From NCBI GenBank assembly GCA_905331475.1, contig CAJNYU010001455.1, forward strand, positions 148,239 through 212,238: a stretch of DNA of 64,000 nt. The letters run 5' to 3'. The stretch comes from Rotaria socialis. Its lineage: Eukaryota > Rotifera > Eurotatoria > Philodinida > Philodinidae. Positions 10,300-36,979 of this stretch are shown here, piece after piece (the first letter of the stretch is position 1; each line of letters opens with the position of its first letter). The notes below the pieces were generated by a model. That model was not told the DNA's origin, did not search any database, and was given only the letters and a program-made list of their open reading frames with translations. The position numbers and the translations under genes are program-made.

Positions 10300-10533
10300 N
10301 NNNNNNNNNCGGCGCGCCCGCGGGGGGCTGGACGGGCCCCCCCCCCCAACTTTGGAAATTTTTGTTTCAATTTTACTCCGATTTGAAGAAAATAGAAGAA
10401 ATTTTTATTAATTTACTCCGATTTTCGAAAAAAATAGAAGAAATTTTTATTGATTTACTCTGATTTTTGAAAAAAAACCTCCCGTTTTCAAGTAACCCCC
10501 CCCCTATATTTTTGTTGCTTCGCGCCGTCCCTG
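10168..10533. mobile_element. hAT-like MITE with CAGG ends, 8-bp TSD and a long G-tract (assembly gap)
   Basis: The ends are CAGGTACGGCGCGAA on the left and, reverse-complemented, CAGGGACGGCGCGAA on the right. The flanks are a perfect 8-bp duplication GATTCTAA (10160-10167 and 10534-10541). CAGG ends with an 8-bp duplication are the hAT signature. Inside are GGGGGGCTGGA words, a G run of about 90 bases (10207-10299) and ten Ns (10300-10309). The G run and gap mean the true length is uncertain. Proline- or glycine-only ORFs here are artefacts of the tract. Confidence 0.85.
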
Positions 10534-10541
10534 GATTCTAA

Positions 10542-12064
10542 TTTTGGATAATCTGCTTTTAGCATTCATCATAAAAATGGGAAAACTATCTTAGTTTCTC
10601 TATTGGATGATGATGAATTAAAATAATGGAACAGTCATTGACACGTATGTCTGTTGCAAGATTCACTGCTTCCTAAAAGTGTCAAAAATATAGTTCTCGT
10701 TAAATGTAACTTTTAATGGATAAATCAGTTTGATATGTTTTTAATATTATTACAATTGAATTTAGAAAACGAAAAAAAAATTAAGAAATGCTGATGATTT
10801 CGGTTTCCTGTGTTGTAGTTAAACCATAGGCAACTAGGTTTTCAGTTGAGTTTCCAATATACTTCCGTCATGGTGCCCAAAATATTAAATATCTATCCTC
10901 TAGGTAACTATAGGGTCGATCGCAATTTAAATTCTCAAAATATCTGCAGGGCTTGTCTCAAGTTTCATTTCTATGAGGTTATTCTCTCATATACGTTGTT
11001 TTTTTTTGAAATATTGAAATAAATAAATTACTGTTGGCCTTCATAAAGGAGAATGTTTTAATCAGAAAAGATTAATAATGTGAATTGATTAGGTCTAATC
11101 ATATATACCATAGAATTCTTACTGAGGGCACAGTGTGACGTAAAGAATTTAGTTTTTCAACAGTATTACATTTAATATTATCATTTGTTTGAAACTCAAT
11201 CAAAAACAAAGTATCTCGTATTATATAATATCTTATCTTTACTAAACCTATGTTAGACATTCTAATCTAATTTTCATTTATATGAAAACTTTCATGACAT
11301 AATATTACCGATGTTACCCATTGGGTTTATTTTCTAGTATGAGCTATTCATTTTCTAACGTCTTCTTTTATAATGGCATAATTGATGCATAGGTTGCTGT
11401 AGTTTATGCAAAAAATATTAACTTATACTCTGAACACGTATAGATTCTCATTATGCTTTGAATTGTTCAAAATAAAAAAAATATCTTGAAAAAACCAGTC
11501 CTGCAATCAAAATAATATCCTATATTAAACGTCTTGTTTTTTACTTTTATATATAAAAACAACTAGGTTAATCTTCAAACTTAATTATACATCATTAATA
11601 AATGATTTCAATTGAATAGAACAATACATTTTGATGATTTGATACTTACAGAAAATAGCCTACGGGTAATATATTTGACGATTTAACGTGTGAAAATTGC
11701 TTGAATTAGTGTCAAAAGACAAGTAAATATTTAATGCAATTACCTACTCAATTAACAATTAACTCAAAATATGATTTTCCATTGTACTAAAATATTTAGA
11801 GGGTCTTCTTTTTTTCCTGCTTTATATGATTTGAAACATATAACATGCTCAGAGTATAAATATTTTTTCTTAGGCAAAGGAATTTTATTCTGGGTCTCCG
11901 GCACATTTAAACATATTGTTGGCTCTGATGGTGGTAATGGTGAAATTACAGTTTTTTTTTGTGCGGTGTCAAAATGACGATGATGAGATAATGATGAAGA
12001 AATAACTTTCTCGGCTCGCGATTCGTCGTTCGACTTTTACTGATAGTACATGTATTTCTTTTGC
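10542..12064. other. Gene-free AT-rich stretch
   Basis: I see no supported gene, RNA or repeat. It is the region 3' of the minus-strand neuropeptide gene. Confidence 0.4.
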
Positions 12065-12784
12065 TTATTTCTTGCGGCGTCGACCATACTTGAAAATATA
12101 TGGCACCGGCTGTTCTTCCAATAATTTTTGTATAAGTAGTGAAATCCAAATGCGCGCAAGTGGATTTTTTTCAATCAGCAGCTTAAGTCCAGGTGACAGA
12201 CGTGTCGCATCATTCGACTGACTATGATTTGGATCGTTATTCGTATGCAATGGATCAACATGTCCTCCTGTGGCAAGTGCCGAATTCAGATTAAATTGTG
12301 CCAATAATGAAGATGATGTATTGTTTGATGATGTTGAAGATCTTTTATTTTGTTTTGCATCTTCGTCTTCATCTTCTTCTTCTTGTTTCTGTTGATGTTG
12401 TTGGTTCAATAATAGTAATAATTTTCTAGACAATGATGATTTCGAAGAGGATGGTTGCCGATAAAAATCCGATGGCTCATGAATTGCATCAAGAGAAGAG
12501 GCAAGGAATGATGAGCCATCGTCATGGTCATTTATTGTCGATGATAATTCGTTACTTTCGCCAATCAACATTTGAGAAATATCACCACCTAAATCATAAT
12601 CAATACTCGGTATTGGATGACGACGTAAGAGCCTGAGTGAAGAACGTGAATCAGCAGATGGATGAAGACGGTTATAATGATGTGTTGTCGATGATGATTT
12701 TGGGAGACTGTGTACGTATGTTGTGGATAAAAACAGTGATGAGCAAAGTGTAACGACGAACACGGCCAGAATCTCGGATAACAT
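12065..12784 (-). CDS. Putative secreted neuropeptide precursor with C-terminal amidation site
   Basis: A 239-aa intronless reading frame. The N-terminus (LSEILAVFVVTLCSSLFLST) is a good signal peptide, with cleavage likely after TYVHS. The middle is low-complexity (Ser-, Gln-, Glu/Asp-rich, for example QQHQQKQEEEDEDEDAKQNKR) and includes the dibasic sites RR (LLRRHP) and KR (NKRSS). The C-terminal 40 residues are ordered and hydrophobic, ending PVPYIFKYGRRRKK. In secreted peptide precursors, Gly followed by basic residues is cleaved and the Gly converted to an amide, predicting a peptide ending in ...IFKY-amide. I could not assign a family; NPY/NPF-like and CRF/DH-like were considered, but the diagnostic RPRF/Y and CRF patterns are absent. 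An acceptor-like CTTTTACTTCAG lies about 40 nt upstream of the ATG. Confidence 0.65.
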   Translation of the reverse strand: MLSEILAVFVVTLCSSLFLSTTYVHSLPKSSSTTHHYNRLHPSADSRSSLRLLRRHPIPSIDYDLGGDISQMLIGESNELSSTINDHDDGSSFLASSLDAIHEPSDFYRQPSSSKSSLSRKLLLLLNQQHQQKQEEEDEDEDAKQNKRSSTSSNNTSSSLLAQFNLNSALATGGHVDPLHTNNDPNHSQSNDATRLSPGLKLLIEKNPLARIWISLLIQKLLEEQPVPYIFKYGRRRKK

Positions 12785-15700
12785 TATGAAAAGGACGAGG
12801 AATTAGCAGTTCGTCGGATGTTCTGAAGTAAAAGAAAATATGAGATTTGAAATGTTGTAAGTAGTTCGAAAAAAATAATTGCCATGGTTATTGTACTACA
12901 AGATATTATAGACAAAAATAGCCGATGTGTAATACTTCTGTAGCACACTCGATTTACCTCAATCAATGGAGCATAATGAAATAAATTCATGAGTAGAAAA
13001 ATTTTCCCTTAAATAATGAAATATTACTTATCTATTAGGTATAATTATCTTGTCTAAACGATTGACTAAGTGCTATAAAACACAAGATGCATTTATACTT
13101 TACCTGATGGCATACTCAAAGTTATTTTTGGTTCTTTCCTCATTTTAATATTCATTCTTTTTCTTAATCAAAAAAAAAAGAAGTAATGACAACACTACGC
13201 AAAAGTCGATAACGATGCTTCAAAAAAGAAACCCTTTAAAACAAATGAGAAATTCTAGAAATAATTGCATAGAAGAATCAGCGACAAACATTACTACTTA
13301 TTTCTTTCTACATGTACAAAAGCATCTGATTTCGTTTTTTTTATTGCAATTTTACAATTCTCCTCGGAGAGATCAAACGAGAATACACTGAGGTCAGCAG
13401 GAGACTATTGGTTTGGAAATTTGTATGTGACATTAATTGCAACTCTATTTCTCTCTCTCTCTCTCTCTCTTTGTATTTTCTTTTTATTCGATCAATCTAT
13501 ACAATCTGCTATTGAAATCGAAATAAAAGACATGAAAACTAAGAAGAAATCAATAATCTTATCTCAAAGAATATTTTTTGTTGAAAAGACTAGTATGGAG
13601 AGGGTATGTGATTGAAAAAAAATCACACAATGAAGCTAGGTGTCAAACATACACCATCAAAAAAAGAAAGAAAACACTCATTCATGACGATGATCACACA
13701 AGACATCGTCGATGATGATAGATGTTGTCATATAGTGCTAATGACGGTGACATACCATGTCAAACATCAGCCAAGAAATCCATATTTACTTTGCATATTT
13801 CAGTAGAAACTACTCCGCCTCCCCATCCTCTAATAATCACACAAGCGTATTCTAATCAAGAAAATATTCGTCAAGTAAATAGACTGAAGATCTAAAATAG
13901 GAAATAACAATAAAATATAACAATATAGTAATTTTTTCATTTTTATTTCTACACACGCGACAGTAAAATCAATATTTAGGCTAGCAAATTAAGTGAACTA
14001 ATCTAAAACCTTGCATTATATCAATCCGAATCATGACAGGTATTGCGATAGATTCACCATGTAATATATTTATACTTATAAAAACATAGATAAAAGGTAC
14101 TCAACTAAAAAGAAGAATACTAAATCTGATCTAATGCACGGCAATTACTCGAATGATCAAAAAGAAAAAAAACGATGTTTCTAAATATTTTATTAGTAGT
14201 GAGAAATCGTTATCCAGTCATGATATTTACAACGAACATACTGGAAAATTTCATCATAGGACTAGTAGAGAGATGAGCATTTCTATCTCAAGAGTTGATT
14301 CCATAATGTATAGTGCTACCTTCCGTGTATATGATAATAACGGATAAGATTTTAGGCAAAATTATTCGTGTCACTTATTCTAACATGTCGCATTTATAAA
14401 GTATTTTCTATATAAAAATATTGATTGTCATTAACAATATTACATTCGACTAATATTTAACAGAAAGAAAAAGGATGAGACGCATAGAAATGGAACCATT
14501 GATTGATTGCTTTTTTTGGAGAAGCTATGAAAGAAGAATGGAACAAAAAGAAAGCAAAGCCAAATAATAATATATTAAGAAAAATAAAGCAAATTGGTTC
14601 ACATGTAGAAACGATCCAGATTCTAATGAGATAAAATCAATGTATGCAATTAATATATATATATATATATATAGATGGATAGATAGATAGACGATGATGA
14701 TGGTATTATATAAGAGCGTAGATAGAATTCGCGTTTCGAATTACTCAAAGGGACTGTTTTCATATAATGACACATAACAATAGTTTAATAAAGCGGCAAA
14801 ATTCTTTCTCTTCTTCTCAATAAAAGAACAACAGTGACGCGGAAAAGAGATCTATTGATGAGAGTGACTTTTGTTTAATCACTGGTAAGTGAATGCGCAT
14901 GTCTAATAGTCAAAGAGTCTAGATGTAGATGTCAAATTAATTAAATTATTATTTTCTACGGAAGTGCGAGTTATTTTGCTAATATTATTTTCACGCTCCT
15001 TTTTAGATCTCAACATTGAAATCAATTTATAGATATATTTTTCTCTAAAATATAAATAGTATTGAAAATATATTGATGGATCAATTCCATTCAGTATAAA
15101 GTATATCCGAAATTATTCTATCTTTTTTTCTCAATAGTATAACATTTTTTTGTTGTAAAGAAATGTATTCATCAACTATGAAAAAAGGTCAAATGATCGT
15201 AGACATCCACCTGCTTTTCTTTATATTCAATAATTAGATCTTTTCTTTTCTTTTTTTACAGTGCAACCATGAAACCAGATCAAAGATGAGAGATAAGAAA
15301 TTATTAAAATTCGATTACCACGATCGATAAATATACAATTCAAATATTGATCATGTTTCTATAATATTACAGAAAGACAATAGTTCTGTAAATTTGAAAA
15401 AAATTAATAAAAGTTATATATAGTAAAGATTTACAAGAAAAAAATAATAAACCCAAGAAGAATATATCAAAAATAACTAATAGTGTTACTATGTTGATTT
15501 GATTCAAATTGAATTCATTTTGTTCTATCCTGATTAGCTCTGTGCCTGTCCGGATTATAATGTTTTGCTCCCATTTTCTTCTTCACAACAATAACTGTAG
15601 CAACAATAAATTTTCTTATCTCAATCTCTCTCCGGTTTTCTTCCTTTTCATTACAGTCTCTTGTCAACATATCCATTTACAGTACTCACTTTCAATTTCC

Positions 15701-17120
15701 CTCTTAACATCTTCTATCATCATTCTATTCTTGCACAAAGGAATCAAATTTATTTATATACGCCCATACTAAGTTCATCTTTATATATGCGATGTTGTTC
15801 CGTGTAACGAAAGATTGAGTAGGCGATGGTTCCATCAATTTCCTCACTAACAAAATAATCCTGGCTTAAAGGAATATCAACTTTAATAAGTAGGCACCTT
15901 AGATCTGGATTTTCCCACAAAGTATAAAGAAAAATATAATTCTCTACCGATGATGCTCTGATTTCAAATAAAAAGTAGCATTTGATGCAGTTCAAGCATT
16001 TTTCAAAAAAAAAACTTAGCAAATCAACTTAAATATATGTCGTTGAAATCTATAATAATACCACTTAGTATTAGGAATCTGCCTTATCTTATTTGTTTTC
16101 ATTATGATTTACTTAGGAGCCCTCTTAGAACATGTAAAATTCAATAGTTCATTACTTTCGATTATTTAATAGCCCATGCAGCATTGAATTGAGAGAAACA
16201 ATATGATTCTCATTGTTATGAGTTTTTGTCGTTAAGTTGAGTTCGCTAATCTTTATGAGCCTACCTTCTTTTTCTCTTACTTTTCTTTTTGCTTTTTCTA
16301 ACATGCACTCTTTCTCGTTTGTCAAACGTTGTCATTTTCACTGACTCTTTCCTGGTATGTTAAAGTTAACATTATCATTACAAGAGCAAAAAAGGGTCTG
16401 TTTTTTGCCGATTTGTGAAATCTATTATTCAAATTTCTGATAATTTCGAGTGCATTAACAGTAACGATAATTATTAGTTCTACTCACAGAATTTCTGTTT
16501 TTGTTGCCCGTAACATCGCGAGATTATTTGGAACATTTTCTTTTCTAATGAACTCAATTAATAAGAATGTTACCATATGCCGAGTAATGAAAAGGAATTT
16601 CATGAAAACACATTAAAAGCTATTTGAATAAAGAAAAAGAAGAGAAACAAGTTCTGGAATGACTCAAGTTCATTCATCAAATATACACAAATAGAATGTC
16701 TGAGCGGCCTGAATGAAGCATTGATTGTATGCGCTTGAAAGTAATAAAAACTGAATGGCTTTGTTTTTTCCAAATATTCTTCACAGTAATTGATACTTGG
16801 TAATACTTTTTGTTATTCTTTATCCAAGTTTCACATAGATCAAGTTATATCGAGTGAAACGTTTCATCAATACTTTTGCTTTCGATTGCTAAATCTAATG
16901 ATAAATTTCCTTACTGGAAATACAAGTACATGAAGTTTTGTCCTATTTCTAATTTTCTTTTACATATAGAAGGAAAAAGGTGGGTTGTTGTTTTGCATTT
17001 ATTTTTACAAAAATAAAACATATAAATCACTGGATATTCACAAATAAGTGTACAAATCTGATAGCTTTTATATTTGAAGATCATCCATTGTGGAGAAAAA
17101 AAGGACAGCTTGTTTTGCAT
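12785..17120. other. 4.3-kb gene desert with microsatellites
   Basis: Apart from simple repeats (CT run near 13450-13472, TA/GATA tract near 14655-14690) I see no recognisable gene. ORFs of 64-116 aa are AT-composition ORFs without motifs. A minus-strand 90-aa frame at 15750-16022 (with CLNCIKCYFLFE) could be a stray exon, but nothing connects to it. Confidence 0.4.
14651..14690. repeat. TA/GATA microsatellite
   Basis: An alternating TA run followed by GATGGATAGATAGATAG. It is a simple repeat with no associated gene. Confidence 0.9.
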
Positions 17121-17564
17121 CTATATAAGTTGAGCAGATAGCAATTCTCCAGTGATTAATAGACCAACTGAACAAAATAGAAGTACAACCCATGCAAAAA
17201 TTCCGAGTATAGTTGAAACAATAAGAACCGACGACATTCTATTCGATAGACGTTCAGCAGCATCTAATTCACGTTGTTGAATCATTCGACGCAATGTGAA
17301 TGTCTTATAAAGTGCCCAACATGGCCCAAGAATAAAAAAACAGAATATGGTAAGAATTAATGCCCATTTAAAATGAATGGGAATTTCAATGGGTCTCAAT
17401 CGAACAGCATTTTTTGGAGTTTTTGATTCTTGTACGCGCAGTGGAACTCTCTTTGTATTACTCTTTAGTTGTGGTCGCAATCGTCTATCATTAAGATCTT
17501 GAACCGATAGCGGAGCCGGTGGATCTTGTTGTATAGAATCGATATTCTGAAATTGTTCGGCCAT
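17121..17564 (-). CDS. CD225/dispanin-family two-transmembrane protein
   Basis: 147 aa, intronless, ATG at 17564 (MAEQFQNIDS). The N-terminal 65 residues are polar and proline/basic-rich and probably cytosolic. Two hydrophobic segments follow (ALILTIFCFFILGPCWALYK and VLIVSTILGIFAWVVLLFCS). They are separated by a basic/acidic loop, RRMIQQRELDAAERLSNRMS. A TM1 with GPxWALYK, a loop of the form R-x-x-x-x-x-x-x-A-x-R-x-S and a TM2 are the plan of the CD225 (IFITM/PRRT/TMEM) superfamily, whose members reside in plasma or endosomal membranes. The particular subfamily cannot be told. The gene lies about 0.9 kb 3' of Furry on the same strand. Confidence 0.65.
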   Translation of the reverse strand: MAEQFQNIDSIQQDPPAPLSVQDLNDRRLRPQLKSNTKRVPLRVQESKTPKNAVRLRPIEIPIHFKWALILTIFCFFILGPCWALYKTFTLRRMIQQRELDAAERLSNRMSSVLIVSTILGIFAWVVLLFCSVGLLITGELLSAQLI

Positions 17565-18458
17565 GTTTTGTTATTTATTATTCAGCCTTCTAATTGTAAA
17601 AATAACCAAAAAAATAAAAAAACAGGAATAATATTATGAGCAACTGCTTAGAGATGAAAAAATATTTTTACATTTGCCATTACTTCCAAATCAAATAGAA
17701 TTAATAGAAACGAAAGAAGAGAACAGCAACAAACATCAATATATGTACGTAAAAACGTAAGTCTGATAATTTTATTTCAACATACTTCCTTTTTTCTTCC
17801 TTGGCTTCAGAATTCATCATTTGGTTTACGAATCGAGTCAACTGTTGATATGGAGCATCGCGTTGTTTTTGCTCACATTATGTTGTTAGATTTCTGATGC
17901 GCTAGACCTTTCATTCCTCTCTATTTTTCTTTCCTATCGATTTATAGTTCTGGCTCATAGAAAAAAACAGTACGCATGACAAGAAAAAAATCAAATCAGA
18001 AGGGCTCTTTCTGATTTTGCTACACACACATATGCTTCAATCAAAAAACAAATACTCTCTGTTCTTCATGATTTCTTTCGTTCTATCAAATAATGAAAAT
18101 AATTTTGTTGATCATATATACATCAAGTCAGTTTATTAAACGATTATAAATTTTTCTTTTATTTTATAATAAAAAAAAAAGAAGGCATACAAAGACCAAT
18201 CACATTCAATGAATTAGGAAAAGACCAAGGAAATAATAGACTATTATCACCGATTATACACTATTGTTATTATAATATTTATATAATTTTCAAAGAGAAT
18301 CAGGTGTTGATGAAAGAATTTTTAAATTAAGATCATATAATCGATGACAAATATCTGCAACCGGTGGGTTTTGGTGAAGAATGACGAGTAAATCTAAATG
18401 ATATAGACATAAATTTGTTTGTAGATGAATAATAATCCTTTTTTTTCTTCTTCTTCTT
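17565..18458. other. Spacer between Furry and the CD225-like gene
   Basis: An AT-rich gap with a short TTC run at 18443-18460 directly after the Furry stop. No gene is seen. Confidence 0.4.
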
Positions 18459-33574
<15,116 letters not shown>

Positions 33575-35051
33575 CAAAAGTAAAGAACTTTATCGAATAT
33601 CCGAGCATGTAAATAGCGATAAGTATCAGTGAATCACGACTTCTTTTTTATTGGCACGCAGAAATTGACCAATAGAATGTTAAATCCGATAAGCAGAAAA
33701 TTATTTTTGATTAAAAAACAATATGTGTTGCATCGTGATGTTGAAATATATGCTTTAATTATTCACCAAATATTAACATACAATATTTATAATTCTAATA
33801 GAAATATTTCTTTCAAAATGTTTTGTCAAGTCGAGTAATTGAATAATACCAAAAAATCTATTACCGTAATTTTTTGAAAGCAATTAGCAGAAACAAAAAA
33901 TTCAAATAATTAACCCAGAGGTTTTAGTTTGTTTTTGAGTGTTCATTGGCTTCCATTACTTCACATTTATTATTATTATTTTTATTTGTATTTATTATAT
34001 GAATACATATATCAGCTTGTTGTCCTTCTTATCGTAAAAAAAATATAATATTTTTTCGCGAAATAATAAATAGATCTCACCTAAAATTAATTTATCTTCG
34101 GAAAAATACTTTGGTCTCAGTAATGAAAAGAAAACAATCATGTAGCATACAATTGGTCTCGCTGACTTCATACATGCATATTGGTACTGTACATTGATAT
34201 TTCATTAACATAAAGAATACTCTAAAAATCAATCAATTCTTATCAAAGATTACGTAGTAAATGTTTTGTACGCCTTTGACCTCTGCTTATCGAGAACTAA
34301 ACCGAGTGAAAATAATTATTGTAGATGCGCAAGGTATTTAACTTTTTTGCAATACATTCAACTGGATTTATCGCTGAACTGATAGGCTCGAATATTGACA
34401 TGAGTTCTACACATCAGCCCTATTTTACTTGACCTTAAATACTTTGTTATATGAAAGACCTATTAGTTCCTCGTCGAAGATCAATTAATGAGGAAACCGT
34501 ATTTGCATATAAAGGTTGTTTTTCTCTCTTATGACCTAGTAGCGATTTCATTTCCTTTATTTTCTCTGTGTATATCTCCCTTGCTGATCTGCTGATTATT
34601 CATGAGTTCTTTGTTTTCTCATATACCATTTCTTTTTGTTTCATATTGTACATTATTTATATCGAATGTAACAGAAGCCATGAATCTGTGAATCATTCGC
34701 AATCACAGTAGCATATATATATATATATTATACACATCTAGCGGTTGTAATAAGCAGCTTGAGTGACTGTATTTTGATCGAATATGAAGAGCGATCAGTT
34801 GTATTCAATAATAATCATCAATAGTTATTTTACATGATCCTTCATTTTCTGAAAAACAAATCCACTTCTCGATTGTATCCCTCATACAATTAGACTGTTA
34901 AACTTGTTCTAAATGATTTGATATAGATCAGTAATGGCGGCGAAGTGTGATGAATAGCAAAAATAGGTCGGCGGGGGAACTTAATTTCACTCCTATAAAA
35001 CTCTAGTACTAGTTGAAGAAGTGTTTTTTTTTATAGAAACCTTCTAACTTC
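33575..35051. other. Furry upstream region
   Basis: AT-rich with a short TA run near 34713-34728. The 69-aa plus-strand ORF at 33629-33838 has no recognisable motif. The Furry promoter presumably lies here; no clear element is seen. Confidence 0.4.
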
Positions 35052-35165
35052 ATGGGCGGTGTAGAAGAAAATGCAAATAAGCCAAAGGCACGTCGTTTGT
35101 TAGCTTTTGGTGATGAAAAGAAAAAGAGCAAAATCTATAAAAATTTAACTAAACGACGAAAGTGA
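35052..35165 (+). CDS. Possible 37-aa basic small protein
   Basis: ATG at 35052 to TGA at 35165, encoding a lysine/arginine-rich peptide (KARRLLAFGDEKKKSKIYKN, then LTKRRK). It is preceded by TTTTTTTTATAG with the AG 15 nt before the ATG, the same arrangement as at other starts in this window. Upstream of the ATG the frame stays open back to that AG, so it may instead be the last exon of a gene whose earlier exons I could not find. Function unknown. Confidence 0.3.
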   Translation: MGGVEENANKPKARRLLAFGDEKKKSKIYKNLTKRRK

Positions 35166-35889
35166 AATTTATTTACATTTCTCTTTCTTTTTCAGGTAAG
35201 TGTCTGATTGAAAGATTTTTTTTTCTGTATCATGATGACTACATATCGTAAAAGTGAAAATTCTGAAAGTGACTAGTGGATATTCAATCAGACAAGGTTA
35301 TCAAAATGGCTTTCTGATTCATATTTGAATCGATTTCAAAATGTTAATGATTATAAGATGGCAGAAACAATTGATAAATCATTTCTAATGGTTATGATAC
35401 TTTAAGATAACAGGCTTAAATAGATTTCGGTGAAATCAATGCTAGTACCCTCAAAATCAAGAACTATTCATTGCATAGCTCGTTTGCGATTTAAAGGTGT
35501 TAAGGAGATAAGTTGAAATATTTGAAAGCTATTGACATCGAGCAATTTCTTGTGTAGTGAATTCATTTTTACAGATAATGAATATTCATAAACTAACTAT
35601 TTAATATTTTATTGAGCACCACTGCTATACGCTAGTTTCAATATTTTGCCAAAAATTAGTGCAATTGTATTGAAAAAATATTGACTTCATACTGAAAACG
35701 TCTTTTCCAAGTAAGCATACTCAGGTCATTGCCCAGCATATAGAAGCAGATTTGATAGTATCGTTGTATGTTATCGCTCCTATTGTAAAATGTGCAATCA
35801 GAAATCGTGTCTTTGTTATGATTCTTTCTAATGAGAAAGCAACACTAGCATAAACTTTTAAATATGAGTTTTCTTATAGCTAACGAAAT
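35166..35889. other. Upstream region of the B-box gene
   Basis: No supported gene. TTTTCTTATAG ends at 35879, ten bases before the B-box ATG, as a trans-splice-like acceptor. Confidence 0.4.
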
Positions 35890-36979
35890 ATGGCATCAGC
35901 TCGAAGTAAAAAACCTTGTGTTAAATGCCCTAAAAATGCAGGAATCGCAACGTGCGGTGGATGCCAGGCATGGTTTTGTACTAAGCATTTTATTGAACAT
36001 CGACAAGGTCTTGGCGAAGCAATGGAGCGCATTGGCCAGCAGCATGATGACCTTCACAAAAATTTAGATGCAAATAATATTGGATATTCGCTTCTCTCGC
36101 AAATTAATGCATGGGAACAGACATCATTGAATAGAATTCAAGAAGTAGCAGAAAAAGCTAGAATCGATCTAGCCAAATACATAGAGGAAGCCAAAACTCA
36201 ACTAACACAATCACTTAACAAAATCAAGAATGAATTAACATCTAGTCGCGCATCAGATGATTTTACCGAAATAGAATTAAAGCAATGGAATACGCAACTC
36301 GAAAAACTTGGACGTATGCTGGAAAAACCATCTAGTATTGATATTGTTGAAGGTGATCAATCGCAACCACTTATTCGTATCATTCAAAGAAAAGGTATTT
36401 TTACAAATTCGATGATAAAGTTTTTGATCGTCCTTATACTAACGGTACAGTTACGAGAAATGTTTACTATAATTTGATGAAGTACATGTCTCACATCATC
36501 GTTGATTTAGAATTTTAAAAAAACCGTTTTATTTCGATTCATTGAGAACTTTTCGGTTATAAATTATGAAGCATCAATTAAATATATCTTTTATCAGGAC
36601 TTTACGTTTACCGATCTTCATTTATAAAAAGAACAAAAACAAAACAGAACTGCACCGTAAATTTCAATGAGTAGTTTGCACAAAATCGAAGCTGGAATTA
36701 GAATAGTTTGTTTTCACGGTAGCTACTTTTTAATAGCTACACTCATCGTATGAAATTGTGTCAACAGCTTTTATTATATACATATGCTTGCATGATTATT
36801 GTTGTTTTCTAGATGTCGGAAAAAAGAAGAAATCTGAAACAATAATTATTTCTGCTTTACAAAAAACTAACAACACCATCAATAGTGTCACGTATGGAAC
36901 CAAGGAGCTTTTGACAAGAGCAAACACAATAACAAAATATATTGTAAAACCAGGTACGTTAACACAAAGTAATAACTGA
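35890..36979 (+). CDS. Short B-box-type zinc-finger protein with coiled coil
   Basis: Exon 1 is 35890-36394 and exon 2 is 36813-36979, joined in phase 1 (RIIQRK then DVGKKKKSET). The N-terminus has a compact zinc-binding motif, CVKCPKNAGIATCGGCQAWF then CTKHFIEHR, of the B-box kind. A predicted coiled coil of about 120 residues follows (INAWEQTSLNRIQEVAEKAR, then TQLTQSLNKIKNELTSSRAS). In rotifers this module commonly precedes NHL or other repeats; that is recollection, not a search. No such C-terminal domain is present here, so the protein is short (about 220 aa). A GTACGT donor at 36954 could splice onward; otherwise it ends KPGTLTQSNN. If exon 1 is not spliced it reads to a stop at 36477. 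It may be a truncated paralogue. Confidence 0.65.

Noticed and set aside
10164-10411. Poly-proline and poly-glycine ORFs
   Set aside because: They are translations of the G-tract and the N gap inside a MITE, not proteins.
13265-13806. ORFs of 116 and 64 aa in the desert
   Set aside because: Low-complexity AT composition including a CT microsatellite; no family features or splice context.
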